Positions 40,625-49,276 of a stretch of DNA of 64,000 nt are shown here, piece after piece. This DNA is from Phycicoccus duodecadis (lineage in GTDB: Bacteria; Actinomycetota; Actinomycetes; Actinomycetales; Dermatophilaceae). The notes under the pieces were generated by a model. That model saw only the letters and a program-made list of their open reading frames with translations, was not told the DNA's origin and searched no databases. The stretch's first letter is position 1. Every line of letters starts with the position of its first letter. The stretch is taken from contig NZ_PJNE01000001.1 of assembly GCF_002846495.1 (NCBI RefSeq), positions 1,984,001 to 2,048,000 on the forward strand, given 5' to 3'. Position numbers and translations under genes: made by a program.

Positions 40625-42894
40625 TCATCGAGCGCACCGTCACCCCCCTCGTCGTCTACGGCGAGGACCCCGTGCTGCGGGCTCTCGAGAAGATCACCGC
40701 CAACAGGGCGCGCATCGTCTTCTGCGTCACCGAGCACGGTCGGCTGCTCGGGTCGATCTCCGACGGCGACGTACGCCGGTGGATCGCCGCCCAGGACGGC
40801 GTCGACCTCACCCGGCCGTGTGCCGAGGTCGCCAACACCGGATGCGTCAGCGCGCCCCTGGCCACCGTGCCCGCCGACCTCCGGCTGCTCTTCACCCCGT
40901 CCGTCGACCACGTGCCGCTCCTCGACGAGCAGGGCCACCTCGCGGCCGTGGCGGTCAACCGCAGCGACTCCTTCCGGGTCGGCCGCAGCGAGGTCGGCAA
41001 GGGGCACCGGGCCTTCGTCATCGCCGAGATCGGCAACAACCACAACGGCTCGGTGGAGCTCGCCAAGGAGCTCGTCGACCTGGCCGCCGCCACCGGCGCC
41101 GACGCCGTGAAGTTCCAGCTGCGCGACATGGACGCCCTGTACCGCGGCAAGGACGGCAGCACCGCCGGCGAGGACCTCGGCCCGCAGTACACCCTCGACC
41201 TGCTCTCACGCGTGAACCTGCCGGCCGAGCGGCTGTTCGAGGTCTTCGACCACGCCCGCGACCGCGGCGTCGACGTCATGTGCACCCCGTGGGACGAGCC
41301 GAGCGTCGACGCCCTCGTCGGTTACGGCGTCCCGGCCCTGAAGATCGCCTCGGCCGACCTCACCAACCACACGCTGCTGCGCTACGCCGCGCGCTCCGGC
41401 ACACCGCTGGTGATGTCGACGGGGATGTCGACCGAGGCCGAGATCCGCGAGAGCGTCGCGCTGCTGCGGGCCACCGGCACGCCGTACGCGCTGCTGCACT
41501 GCCAGTCGACCTACCCGGCGCCGTTCAAGGACGTGAACCTGCGCTACCTGTCGCGCCTGGCCGAGCTGGGCGACTGCCCTGTCGGGTACTCGGGGCACGA
41601 ACGCGGCTTCCACGTGCCGGTCGCCGCGGTCGCCCTGGGCGCCACCATCATCGAGAAGCACTTCACCGTCGACAAGACGATGGAGGGCAACGACCACACG
41701 GTCTCGCTGCTCCCGGGCGAGTTCACCGAGATGGTCACGCGCATCCGCGAGGTGGAGGAGGCCCTGGGCACCAACGGGTCCCGGGTCGTCTCCACCGGCG
41801 AGATGATGAACCGCGTCAACCTCGCGAAGAGCCTGGTCGCCGCCCGCGAGATCCAGGCCGGCGAGGTCATCGACCGTGCGGCCGTCGACGTCAAGAGCCC
41901 CGGCCGCGGCCTCCAGCCCAACGCCCTCGACCGCCTCGTCGGCCGCACCGCGCACCGCTCGATGACCGCCGGCGAGTTCTTCTACGCCTCCGACCTGGCC
42001 GACTCCACGCCCAAGGGCCGCGCGTACTCGTTCCGGCGGCCGTGGGGCGTGCCGGTGCGCTACCACGACTGGCGCGCACTGGTCGCCGACACCCGCCCGG
42101 ACTTCCTCGAGTTCCACTTCTCCTACAAGGACCTCGAGCTCGACCCCGCGCCGTTCTTCCGCGACCTGCCGGCGCACTGCAGCGACCGCGACGGCGTCCT
42201 CGGGATGGCCTTCACGACGCACCTGCCCGACCTGTTCTCCGGCGACTTCATCGTCGACCTCGCCTCCCTCGACGACGCCGTGTGGGAGCGCTCCATCCGC
42301 GAGCTCCAGCGCACCGTCGACACCACCCGCGAGCTCGCCCGCTGGTTCACGCTCGACGACGACCCGGTGGTGGTCGCGACGATGGGCGGCTTCACCTCCG
42401 ACCGCCACCTCGACCCCGGCGAGCGCCCCCGGCGCTACGAGCGGGTGGCCGCGGCCGTCGAGCGCGTCGACCGGGCAGGCGTCCGGCTCACCGCGCAGAC
42501 GCTGCCGCCCTACCCGTGGCTGATGGGCGGCCAGCAGTTCCACAACCTCTTCCTCGACCCGGTCGACACCGCCGAGTTCAGCCGCTCCACCGGCATCCCG
42601 CTGACCCTCGACACCTCGCACACCAAGCTCGCCACCACCTTCCTGGGGCGCTCCTTCCGCGACGCGGTCGACCTGTTGGCGCCGCACACCCTGCACCTGC
42701 ACCTGGTCGACGCGACCGGCGTCGACGGCGAGGGACCGCAGGTCGGCGACGGCGAGATCGACTGGCCGGTGCTGGCCGAGCAGCTCGACGCCCTCGCCCC
42801 CGGGGTCTCGTTCATCCCGGAGATCTGGCAGGGCCACGTCAACCACGGCGAGGGCTTCTGGGTCGCCCTGGAGCGGCTCGAGCAGTGGTTCTGA
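40621..42894 (+). CDS. Four-domain nonulosonate synthase: CBS pair, NeuB, SAF, TIM-barrel isomerase-like
   Basis: 757 aa. Residues 1-118 are a CBS pair (GRLLGSISDGDVRRW, VDHVPLLDEQGHLAAV). Residues 130-385 are the NeuB TIM barrel: VIAEIGNNHNG at 133-143, KFQ at 164, MSTGMS near 265, HCQSTYPAPFKDVNL near 293, EKHFTVDKTMEGNDH near 345. Residues 400-460 are the SAF (antifreeze-like) domain that completes the active site. Residues 475-757 form a xylose-isomerase-like/AP endonuclease 2 barrel (FLEFHFSYKDL, TLPPYPWLMGG, TLDTSHTKLATT, LHLHLVDATG). NeuB condenses PEP with a mannosamine-type sugar. The extra barrel may isomerise a precursor and the CBS pair may sense a nucleotide; both are inference. 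Confidence 0.9.
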   Translation: MIIERTVTPLVVYGEDPVLRALEKITANRARIVFCVTEHGRLLGSISDGDVRRWIAAQDGVDLTRPCAEVANTGCVSAPLATVPADLRLLFTPSVDHVPLLDEQGHLAAVAVNRSDSFRVGRSEVGKGHRAFVIAEIGNNHNGSVELAKELVDLAAATGADAVKFQLRDMDALYRGKDGSTAGEDLGPQYTLDLLSRVNLPAERLFEVFDHARDRGVDVMCTPWDEPSVDALVGYGVPALKIASADLTNHTLLRYAARSGTPLVMSTGMSTEAEIRESVALLRATGTPYALLHCQSTYPAPFKDVNLRYLSRLAELGDCPVGYSGHERGFHVPVAAVALGATIIEKHFTVDKTMEGNDHTVSLLPGEFTEMVTRIREVEEALGTNGSRVVSTGEMMNRVNLAKSLVAAREIQAGEVIDRAAVDVKSPGRGLQPNALDRLVGRTAHRSMTAGEFFYASDLADSTPKGRAYSFRRPWGVPVRYHDWRALVADTRPDFLEFHFSYKDLELDPAPFFRDLPAHCSDRDGVLGMAFTTHLPDLFSGDFIVDLASLDDAVWERSIRELQRTVDTTRELARWFTLDDDPVVVATMGGFTSDRHLDPGERPRRYERVAAAVERVDRAGVRLTAQTLPPYPWLMGGQQFHNLFLDPVDTAEFSRSTGIPLTLDTSHTKLATTFLGRSFRDAVDLLAPHTLHLHLVDATGVDGEGPQVGDGEIDWPVLAEQLDALAPGVSFIPEIWQGHVNHGEGFWVALERLEQWF

Positions 42895-43952
42895 GCGTCG
42901 AGCCCGTGGCCCTCTGGGTCGTCCCGGTCTCCGACCTCGCCGGGGTGGCCCGGCACGTCCTCGACGTCGCGGCCGTCGGCGTCCCGGGTCACCGCCTGGT
43001 GGTCCTCTGCCCGCCGGGTCCCCTCGCCGAGCGGCTGCGCGACGCCGGCGCGGCCGTCAGCACCGCGCCCGTGGGGCCCGGGGACGGGGTGCGCGAGTCG
43101 GTGGCCGCGGTGCGCCACGCCGTCGGTGCGCTGCGGCCCGCGGTGGTGCACTCGCACCTGTCGTGGGCGGATGTCGTCACGGCCGCCGCCACCGTGGGGT
43201 CGCGAGCGGCACTGGTCAGCACCGAGCACGGTATCGCCGACGACGACCTCGTCTACCACGGCACCGCCTGGCGCTCCCGGCTCAAGGAGGCCCTGCACAC
43301 CGCCCGGCTGCGCCGTGCCGACGCCGTCGTCGCGGTGTCGGCGGCCACCGCCCGCAGCGTGCGCGCCAAGTGGCACCCGGGGCCCCGCACGATCGTCCGG
43401 GTCGTGCCCAACGGGGTCGACCGGGTCGAACGCCCCGCGCGGCCACCTGGGCTGCACGTGGTGTCGGTGGCCCGGCTGGCGCCCGAGAAGCGGGTCGAGG
43501 CCGCGGTGCGGGCCTTCGCCGTGCTGCACGAGCGCCGGCCCGAGGCCCGGCTCACGGTCGCCGGCACCGGCGACGGGGAGGCCGCCCTGCGCAGCCTCGT
43601 GGCCGAGCGGGGGCTGGGCGACGTCGTCGACCTGGTGGGGCACGTCGACGCGCCGGGGCTGCTGGCCCGGGCCGACGTCCTGGTGCAGCTGTCGGTGTGG
43701 GAGAACTGCTCCTACTCGCTGCTCGACGCCCTGGCCCACGGCTGCGGGGCGGTCGCCACCGACGTCGGCGGCAACGGCGAGATCCTGCCCGCGAGCGCGC
43801 TGGTCGCGCACGACGACCCCGCCGCCGTGGCCGACGAGATCGAGCGCCAGGGTCTCGACCCGGCGACCCGCCCCCGGCTGGCCGCCGCCTGGCCGACCCG
43901 CCAGGAGATGTGCGAGCGCCTGGCCGCCGTCTACGCCGAGGTCGGCGCGTGA
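42885..43952 (+). CDS. Family 4 glycosyltransferase
   Basis: 355 aa GT-B. VVHSHLSWADVVTAAATVG and STEHGIADDDLVYHGTAW belong to the acceptor domain. VVSVARLAPEKRVEAAVRAF, LTVAGTGDGEAALRSLV and VWENCSYSLLDALAHGCGAV (the ExxG/E-type donor site) belong to the C-terminal domain. The GTG at 42885 lies inside the end of the NeuB gene (10-nt overlap). It probably adds one sugar of the repeat unit. Confidence 0.9.
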   Translation: MVLSVEPVALWVVPVSDLAGVARHVLDVAAVGVPGHRLVVLCPPGPLAERLRDAGAAVSTAPVGPGDGVRESVAAVRHAVGALRPAVVHSHLSWADVVTAAATVGSRAALVSTEHGIADDDLVYHGTAWRSRLKEALHTARLRRADAVVAVSAATARSVRAKWHPGPRTIVRVVPNGVDRVERPARPPGLHVVSVARLAPEKRVEAAVRAFAVLHERRPEARLTVAGTGDGEAALRSLVAERGLGDVVDLVGHVDAPGLLARADVLVQLSVWENCSYSLLDALAHGCGAVATDVGGNGEILPASALVAHDDPAAVADEIERQGLDPATRPRLAAAWPTRQEMCERLAAVYAEVGA

Positions 43953-45004
43953 CGGCCCGGACCGGCCTGGTGTGGGACGCCCGCTGGGAGGTCGTCAGCG
44001 GCATCGGCCGGTTCAGCCGCGAGGTCCGCACCCGCCTCGCCATCCCGACGCTCGAGGCCGGAGGAGCCGCCCCGGTCTCGCCCCGCGGGCTGCTCGACCT
44101 CGAGCTCGCCGCGCTGCGCGAGCGTCGCGGCGGCCGGGCGCATCCGCCCCGGGCCCTGGTGTGCCCGGGCTTCATGGCGCCGCTGGCCTGGCCCGCCCCG
44201 ACCGCCGTCGTGGTCCACGACCTGATGCACCGTGACGTCCCCGGCGAGGCGGGCCGGGCCCGGCGCGCCTACCTCGACACCGTCGTGCGACGCTCGGTCC
44301 GCGCGGCGGCGGTGGTGCTGACCGTGTCGGACCACTCCCGCGACCGCATCCTCGAGTGGTCGGGCGTCGCCGCCGACCGCGTCGTGACCGTGGGCAACGG
44401 GGTGGGGCCCGCCTTCACCCCCCAGGGCCCGCGCCGGGCCGAGGACCGCCCGTACCTGCTCTACGTGGGCAACCACAAGCCGCACAAGAACCTGCCCCGG
44501 ATGCTCGAGGCCTTCGCCCGCGTCCCCGGGCGGCCCCTGCTGCTCCTCAGCGGCGACCCCGCGCCGGCGGTGGACGGGCCCGCCCGCGCGCTCGGCGTGG
44601 CGGGCCGGCTGCGCTTCCTCGGCCGCCCCGACGACGGCGCCCTGGCCGCGGCGTACCGGGGCGCGGCCGCCACCCTCGTCCTCTCGACCCACGAGGGCTT
44701 CGGCCTCCCGGCACTGGAGTCGATGGCCTGCGCGACGCCGGTGCTGGCCTCGCCCGTCACCTCGCTGCCCGAGGTCGTGGGCGATGCCGGCCTCCTCGCC
44801 GACCCCCTCGACGTCGGGTCGATGACCGAGGGGATGACCCGCCTGCTCACCGACGACACGCTGCGCGCGCGCCTGGCCACCGCCGGTGCGGCCCGGGCCG
44901 CCGCCTTCACCTGGGAGCGCGTCGCGGCCCGCGTGGCCGACGCGGTGGCCGCCCACCTCGGCGCCGCGCCCCCCGGGGGGTGGCCGGATGTACCGCACCC
45001 CTGA
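43949..45004 (+). CDS. Family 4 glycosyltransferase (mannosyltransferase-like)
   Basis: 351 aa. GLVWDARWEVVSGIGRFSRE at the N-terminus holds the GIGRF/Y acceptor-domain motif. VVHDLMHRDVPGEAGRARRA, LTVSDHSRDRIL, LYVGNHKPHKNLPRMLEAF and THEGFGLPALESMACATPVL are classic GT4. It starts in a GTGA overlap with the previous gene and ends 17 nt inside the next one. Confidence 0.92.
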   Translation: MTARTGLVWDARWEVVSGIGRFSREVRTRLAIPTLEAGGAAPVSPRGLLDLELAALRERRGGRAHPPRALVCPGFMAPLAWPAPTAVVVHDLMHRDVPGEAGRARRAYLDTVVRRSVRAAAVVLTVSDHSRDRILEWSGVAADRVVTVGNGVGPAFTPQGPRRAEDRPYLLYVGNHKPHKNLPRMLEAFARVPGRPLLLLSGDPAPAVDGPARALGVAGRLRFLGRPDDGALAAAYRGAAATLVLSTHEGFGLPALESMACATPVLASPVTSLPEVVGDAGLLADPLDVGSMTEGMTRLLTDDTLRARLATAGAARAAAFTWERVAARVADAVAAHLGAAPPGGWPDVPHP

Positions 45005-46118
45005 CGGCCGCACCGTCGCGATCGCCCACGACTACCTGACGCAGCGGGGCGGGGCCGAGCGCGTCGTCCTGGCCCTGGCCCGGGCCTTCCCGGGCGCGCC
45101 GGTGCACACCACCCTCTTCGACCCCGAGGGCACCTACCCCGAGTTCGGCGACCTCGACGTGCGGGCGTCCCCGCTCAACCGGGTGCCCGCCCTGCGTCGC
45201 AACCACCGGGCCGCCCTGCCGTTCCTGCCCCTGGCCGCCGCGACCGTCCGGCCCGAGGCCGACATCGTGGTCGCCTCCACCTCCGGCTGGGCCCACGGGT
45301 TCGCCGCATCCGGGCGGGTCGTCGCCTACTGCCACGCCCCGGCGCGCTGGGTCTACCAGAGCGAGAACTACCTCGGCGGGCCCCTCTGGCGGTCGGGCAC
45401 CGGCGTCGCGCTGGGCCTGCTGCGGCCGGCGCTGCGCGGTTGGGACCAGCGGGCCGCGCGCCGGCCCGTCGCGTACCTGTCGAACTCACGGGTGGTGCGC
45501 GAGCGCATCGCCGAGGCCTACGGCATCCCGGCCGAGGTGCTCCCGGCCCCCCATGCGATGGACCCCGCGGCCGAGCGCGCCCCGGTCGGCCCGCTCGCCG
45601 ACTGGGCCGACGGGGGCTACCTGCTCGTGGTCTCGCGACTGCTGCCGTACAAGAACGTCGAGGCCGTGGTCGAGGCCGTGCGCGGTACCGCGCACCGCCT
45701 GGTCGTGGTGGGCGACGGCCCGGGCCGCGAGGCGCTGCTGGCCCGGATGCCCGGCAACACCCGGCTGGTCTCGGGACTGACCGACGCCCAGGTCCGCTGG
45801 GTGTACGCCCACGCCCGGCTGCTGGTGGCGCCCAGCCTCGAGGACTACGGCCTGACCCCGCTGGAGGCCGCGGCCTTCGGGGTCCCGGCCCTCACCCTCG
45901 GCGCCGGCGGCTACCTCGACACCGTGCGCGACGGCGTCACCGGCCTGTACGTCGACGGCCCCGACCCGGGCGTCCTGCGCGACGGCGTCGAGCGTGCCCT
46001 GGCGCACGGCTTCGACGCCGCGGTGGTGCGCGAGCACGCGGACCGCTTCTCGGAGGACGGCTTCCGCGCCCGCATCCGGGCCGTCGTCGACGCCGTGGGG
46101 ACCGGGCCGAGAACCTGA
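44988..46118 (+). CDS. Family 4 glycosyltransferase (WbaZ-like)
   Basis: 376 aa. VAIAHDYLTQRGGAERVVLA at the start, VAYCHAPARWVYQSENYLGG and AYLSNSRVVRERIAEAYGIP in the N-terminal domain, LLVVSRLLPYKNVEAVVEAV, LVVVGDGPGREALLARMPGN and PSLEDYGLTPLEAAAFGVPA in the donor domain. This pattern is close to mannosyltransferases of the WbaZ type. The ATG at 44988 overlaps the previous gene. It is the last gene of the tightly overlapped run; a 116-nt gap follows. Confidence 0.92.
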   Translation: MYRTPDGRTVAIAHDYLTQRGGAERVVLALARAFPGAPVHTTLFDPEGTYPEFGDLDVRASPLNRVPALRRNHRAALPFLPLAAATVRPEADIVVASTSGWAHGFAASGRVVAYCHAPARWVYQSENYLGGPLWRSGTGVALGLLRPALRGWDQRAARRPVAYLSNSRVVRERIAEAYGIPAEVLPAPHAMDPAAERAPVGPLADWADGGYLLVVSRLLPYKNVEAVVEAVRGTAHRLVVVGDGPGREALLARMPGNTRLVSGLTDAQVRWVYAHARLLVAPSLEDYGLTPLEAAAFGVPALTLGAGGYLDTVRDGVTGLYVDGPDPGVLRDGVERALAHGFDAAVVREHADRFSEDGFRARIRAVVDAVGTGPRT

Positions 46119-46150
46119 CGGCCGAACGGGCCGGCCCAGGGTCGCCCGGA

Positions 46151-46181
46151 CGGATCCATCGGTGTCGAACGGGTGGATCCG
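46151..46181. repeat. Inverted repeat upstream of the initiating sugar transferase
   Basis: CGGATCCA (46151-46158) and TGGATCCG (46174-46181) are exact reverse complements around a 15-nt loop in the only sizeable gap of the operon. It could be a terminator, a processing site or an operator for a second promoter. Confidence 0.5.
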
Positions 46182-46234
46182 TGCCGGTGTGCCGCGATAC
46201 TGACGGTTCCCCCGTTTCCGACCCTGGGCGCACC

Positions 46235-47698
46235 ATGACCGTTCACGAGATCCTCGCTCCCCGCCTGACCGCCCGGTCCGGCCGGCGGAGCCGTCGGGCG
46301 CCGTCGGTGGCCGCGGTCGTGGTCGACCTCGCCGTCGTCCTGCTCGTGACCCTCACCGCCGGGCTGGGCCGGGCCACCCTGCCGGTGTTCCGCAGCGTGG
46401 GCGACGTGCCCGAGCTGGTCGCGCTGGCCGCCGCCCCGATCGTGATCGGCTGGGTGGTCGTCATCGGCCTCCACGGCGGCTACTCGGCGCACCTGCTCGG
46501 CGCCGGCACCCAGGAGTACAAGGCGGTGGTGCGCGGCTCGTTCGTCACCGCCGGCGTCATCGGCGTGGTCAGCTTCCTCGGCAAGGTCCCCCTGTCTCGC
46601 GGGTTCTTCTTCCTGCTCCTGCTGCTGGGGGTGCCCTCGCTGCTCGCCGGCCGGTTCTTCCTGCGCCGGGGGCTGCACGCCCTGCGCCGCCGTGGGCTGC
46701 TCTCGCACCGGGTGCTGGTGGCCGGCTCGGCCGCGCAGGTCGACGAGATCGCCGACGTGCTGCGGCGCGAGCCCTGGCTCGGGCTGTCGGTGGTGGGCGC
46801 GCTGCTGCCCACCGCCGCCGGTGGCCCGACCACCCCGGGCGGGCTGCCCGTGCTCGGCACCACGGCCCGGCTCGTGGCCGTGGTCGAGGACAGCGGCTGT
46901 GACGTCGTGCTCTTCGCGGGTGGGGCCGTCGCGTCCGCGCAGCAGATGCGCCGGGCCGCCTGGGACCTCGAGGGCGTCGACGTCCAGATCATGCTGGTGC
47001 CGAGCCTCACCGACGTCGCCACCGACCGGGTACGGGTCCGGCCCGCCGCCGGGATGCACCTGATGGAGCTCGAGGGCCCGCGGGCGCACCAGGCCAGCCG
47101 CGTCTCGAAGCGGATCTTCGACATCGTCGGCGCCTCGCTCTGCCTGGTCGCCGCGGCCCCGGTCCTGGCCATCACCGCGCTGGCCGTCCGGCGCCACGAC
47201 GGCGGCCCGGTGATCTTCCGCCAGCGCCGGGTCGGCCTGCACGGAGAGCTCTTCGACTGCCTGAAGTTCCGCTCGATGGTGGTCGACGCCGAGGCGGCCC
47301 GCCGGGCGGGCGCCGTCGAGACCACGCACGAGGACGACCACGTGCTCTTCAAGCACGTCGACGACCCCCGGGTCACCCCGCCCGGGCGCCTCATCCGGCG
47401 GTTCTCGATCGACGAGATCCCGCAGTTCCTCAACGTGCTGCGCGGCGAGATGAGCCTGGTGGGGCCACGGCCCCCGCTGCCCGACGAGGTCGAGCGCTAC
47501 ACCGACGACGTCCGCACCCGCCTGGCCGTGCGCCCCGGGATGACGGGGCTCTGGCAGGTGTCGGGCCGCTCGGACCTGTCGTGGGAGGACTCGGTGCGCC
47601 TGGACCTGTACTACGTCGACAACTGGTCGCTGGTGCAGGACCTCGCGATCCTGTGGCGCACCGCCTCGGCGGTCATCTCGGCCCGCGGGGCGTACTGA
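46235..47698 (+). CDS. Initiating polyprenyl-phosphate sugar transferase (WbaP/WcaJ type)
   Basis: 487 aa. Four to five helices and a CoA-binding-like domain (HRVLVAGSAAQVDEIADVL) precede the catalytic bacterial sugar transferase domain: SKRIFDIVGASLCLVAAAPV, FRQRRVGLHGELFDCLKFRS, RRFSIDEIPQFLNVLRGEMS, LVGPRPPLPDEVERY and VRPGMTGLWQVSGRS. It transfers the first sugar-1-phosphate to undecaprenyl phosphate and so starts repeat-unit assembly. The ATG at 46235 leaves a short cytosolic N-terminus. It converges with the Wzc-like gene, 10 nt apart. Confidence 0.94.
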   Translation: MTVHEILAPRLTARSGRRSRRAPSVAAVVVDLAVVLLVTLTAGLGRATLPVFRSVGDVPELVALAAAPIVIGWVVVIGLHGGYSAHLLGAGTQEYKAVVRGSFVTAGVIGVVSFLGKVPLSRGFFFLLLLLGVPSLLAGRFFLRRGLHALRRRGLLSHRVLVAGSAAQVDEIADVLRREPWLGLSVVGALLPTAAGGPTTPGGLPVLGTTARLVAVVEDSGCDVVLFAGGAVASAQQMRRAAWDLEGVDVQIMLVPSLTDVATDRVRVRPAAGMHLMELEGPRAHQASRVSKRIFDIVGASLCLVAAAPVLAITALAVRRHDGGPVIFRQRRVGLHGELFDCLKFRSMVVDAEAARRAGAVETTHEDDHVLFKHVDDPRVTPPGRLIRRFSIDEIPQFLNVLRGEMSLVGPRPPLPDEVERYTDDVRTRLAVRPGMTGLWQVSGRSDLSWEDSVRLDLYYVDNWSLVQDLAILWRTASAVISARGAY

Positions 47699-47708
47699 GC
47701 CCCGGCGC

Positions 47709-49133
47709 TCAGTCGGTGCCGTGCCGCCCGCGCGACGCCTTCTCGTAGTCGCGCCGCGACTTGGTGTCGGAGGCGTAGGTCGCGTACCCCCCGTAGCCGT
47801 AGCCGTACATCACGGCGCCGGCACGGCCCTTGGGCGCGAGGTTGAGCACGACGCCGAGCACCCGCCCGCCGACCTGGCCCATCATCCGGGCGGCCAGGCG
47901 GGCCTGCTCGCGATGGGTCTTGCCGACGGCGAACACGAACAGGGCCCCGTCGCACGAGGCGGACAGCACCCCGGCGTCGGTGACGGGCAGCAGCGGCGGG
48001 GCGTCGAGGATGACGATGTTGTCGACGCTGAGCTCGCGCACCAGGTCGTGCATCCGGGCCGAGCCCAGCAGCTCGCTGGGGTTCGGCGGGGTGCGACCCG
48101 AGGTGATGAGGCGGACGTTGGGCTGGTCGGTGGCCTGGAGCGCGTCGACCAGCGAGACCTGGTCGGTGAGGACGTGGGAGAGGCCGATGGTGTTCTCGCG
48201 GTCGAAGACCTTCGCCAGGGTGGGGCGCCGCAGGTCGGCGTCCACGATGACCACGCTCTGCCCCGACTGGCCGAGGACCCGCGCCAGGGTGGCCGACACC
48301 GTCGACTTGCCCTCGCCCGCGTTGGCGCTCGTGACCACGATGCTGCGGGGCGGGTCGTCGACCCCGACGAAGCGCAGGTTGGTGCGGATCTGCCGGAACG
48401 ACTCGGCCGAGGCGCCCAGCGCGTCGAGGCGGCCGCGACCGCGCGCGGCCCGCAGCTCGGGGGTGACCGGGACGACGCCGAGCACGCTGGCCCCGGTCTC
48501 CTTCTCGACGTCCTCGGCGCTGCGGACGCGGGTGTCGAGCTGGCGGCGGACGAAGATCAGCGCGTAGGCCAGGAACAGCCCGCCCACGAGCCCGACGAGG
48601 GTGTTGCGCCGCGGGTCGGGCGCGATCTTGGTGCCCGGCAGGGCCGACTCGATGGGCACGATCGTGACGCTGGCGGCGCCCCGGCCCGAGCCTGCGGTCT
48701 CGATGCGGTTGGCCTCCTCGGCGGTGGCCTTGATGACCGCGTCGGCCAGGACCCTCGCCTCCTCGGGGCTCGGCGCGGTGGCGGTGACCTTGAGGATCAC
48801 CGAGTCCGGCGCGACGCTGGCCGTGACGCGCGAGGCGACGCTGGCGGGCGAGGCCTTGACGCCCGTCGCCTCGATGGCCCGCTGCGCGACCGCGCGGCTC
48901 GTGACCAGCGGCAGGTAGGAGTCGGCCTTGGAGCCGCTGAGGGCGTTGGCGGCGATGCCCTCGCCGGTGCTGCTGCCCGCCGCCGTCACGCGCACGTAGC
49001 CGCTGGCGTCCGCCTGGTAGACCTGCGGGAGGCGGGTCGTCAGCCCGAACGCCGCCGCTCCCCCGAGCAGGGTGAGCAGGACGAGCGACAGCAGGTGGGT
49101 CCGGCTGAGGCGGACGAAGTCGAGCAGGGTCAC
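47709..49133 (-). CDS. Wzc-like polysaccharide co-polymerase and tyrosine autokinase
   Basis: 474 aa. A chain-length-determinant (Wzz) domain with helices near residues 13-32 and 175-195 is followed by a BY-kinase: SANAGEGKSTVSATLARVLG (Walker A), VVIVDADLRRPTLAKVFD (Walker A') and VILDAPPLLPVTDAGV (Walker B). The C-terminal tail GYGYGGYATYASDTKSRRDY has the tyrosine cluster that is autophosphorylated. It controls polymer length and export with Wzy. It is on the opposite strand to the glycosyltransferase operon and divergent from the nucleotidyltransferase gene. A GTG start gives the usual short N-terminus. Confidence 0.93.
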   Translation of the reverse strand: MTLLDFVRLSRTHLLSLVLLTLLGGAAAFGLTTRLPQVYQADASGYVRVTAAGSSTGEGIAANALSGSKADSYLPLVTSRAVAQRAIEATGVKASPASVASRVTASVAPDSVILKVTATAPSPEEARVLADAVIKATAEEANRIETAGSGRGAASVTIVPIESALPGTKIAPDPRRNTLVGLVGGLFLAYALIFVRRQLDTRVRSAEDVEKETGASVLGVVPVTPELRAARGRGRLDALGASAESFRQIRTNLRFVGVDDPPRSIVVTSANAGEGKSTVSATLARVLGQSGQSVVIVDADLRRPTLAKVFDRENTIGLSHVLTDQVSLVDALQATDQPNVRLITSGRTPPNPSELLGSARMHDLVRELSVDNIVILDAPPLLPVTDAGVLSASCDGALFVFAVGKTHREQARLAARMMGQVGGRVLGVVLNLAPKGRAGAVMYGYGYGGYATYASDTKSRRDYEKASRGRHGTD

Positions 49134-49276
49134 GCGGGATCCTCGGGCTGGCCGCAGCAGGGGTGCGTTCGCGGGGTGCCCCGATGGTACCCACGGCAGC
49201 CGGGAGCAGAGCCCGAGGCCGACGACGCGTCGCCGACCACCGGGGGCGTGCCACGCGGCGCACCTACAGTGGCCTC

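Noticed and set aside
40326..42884. Very long plus-strand frame running into the glycosyltransferase at 42885
   Set aside because: It overlaps the NeuB fusion in another frame and is Arg/Pro-rich noise. Only the part from 42885 matches GT4.
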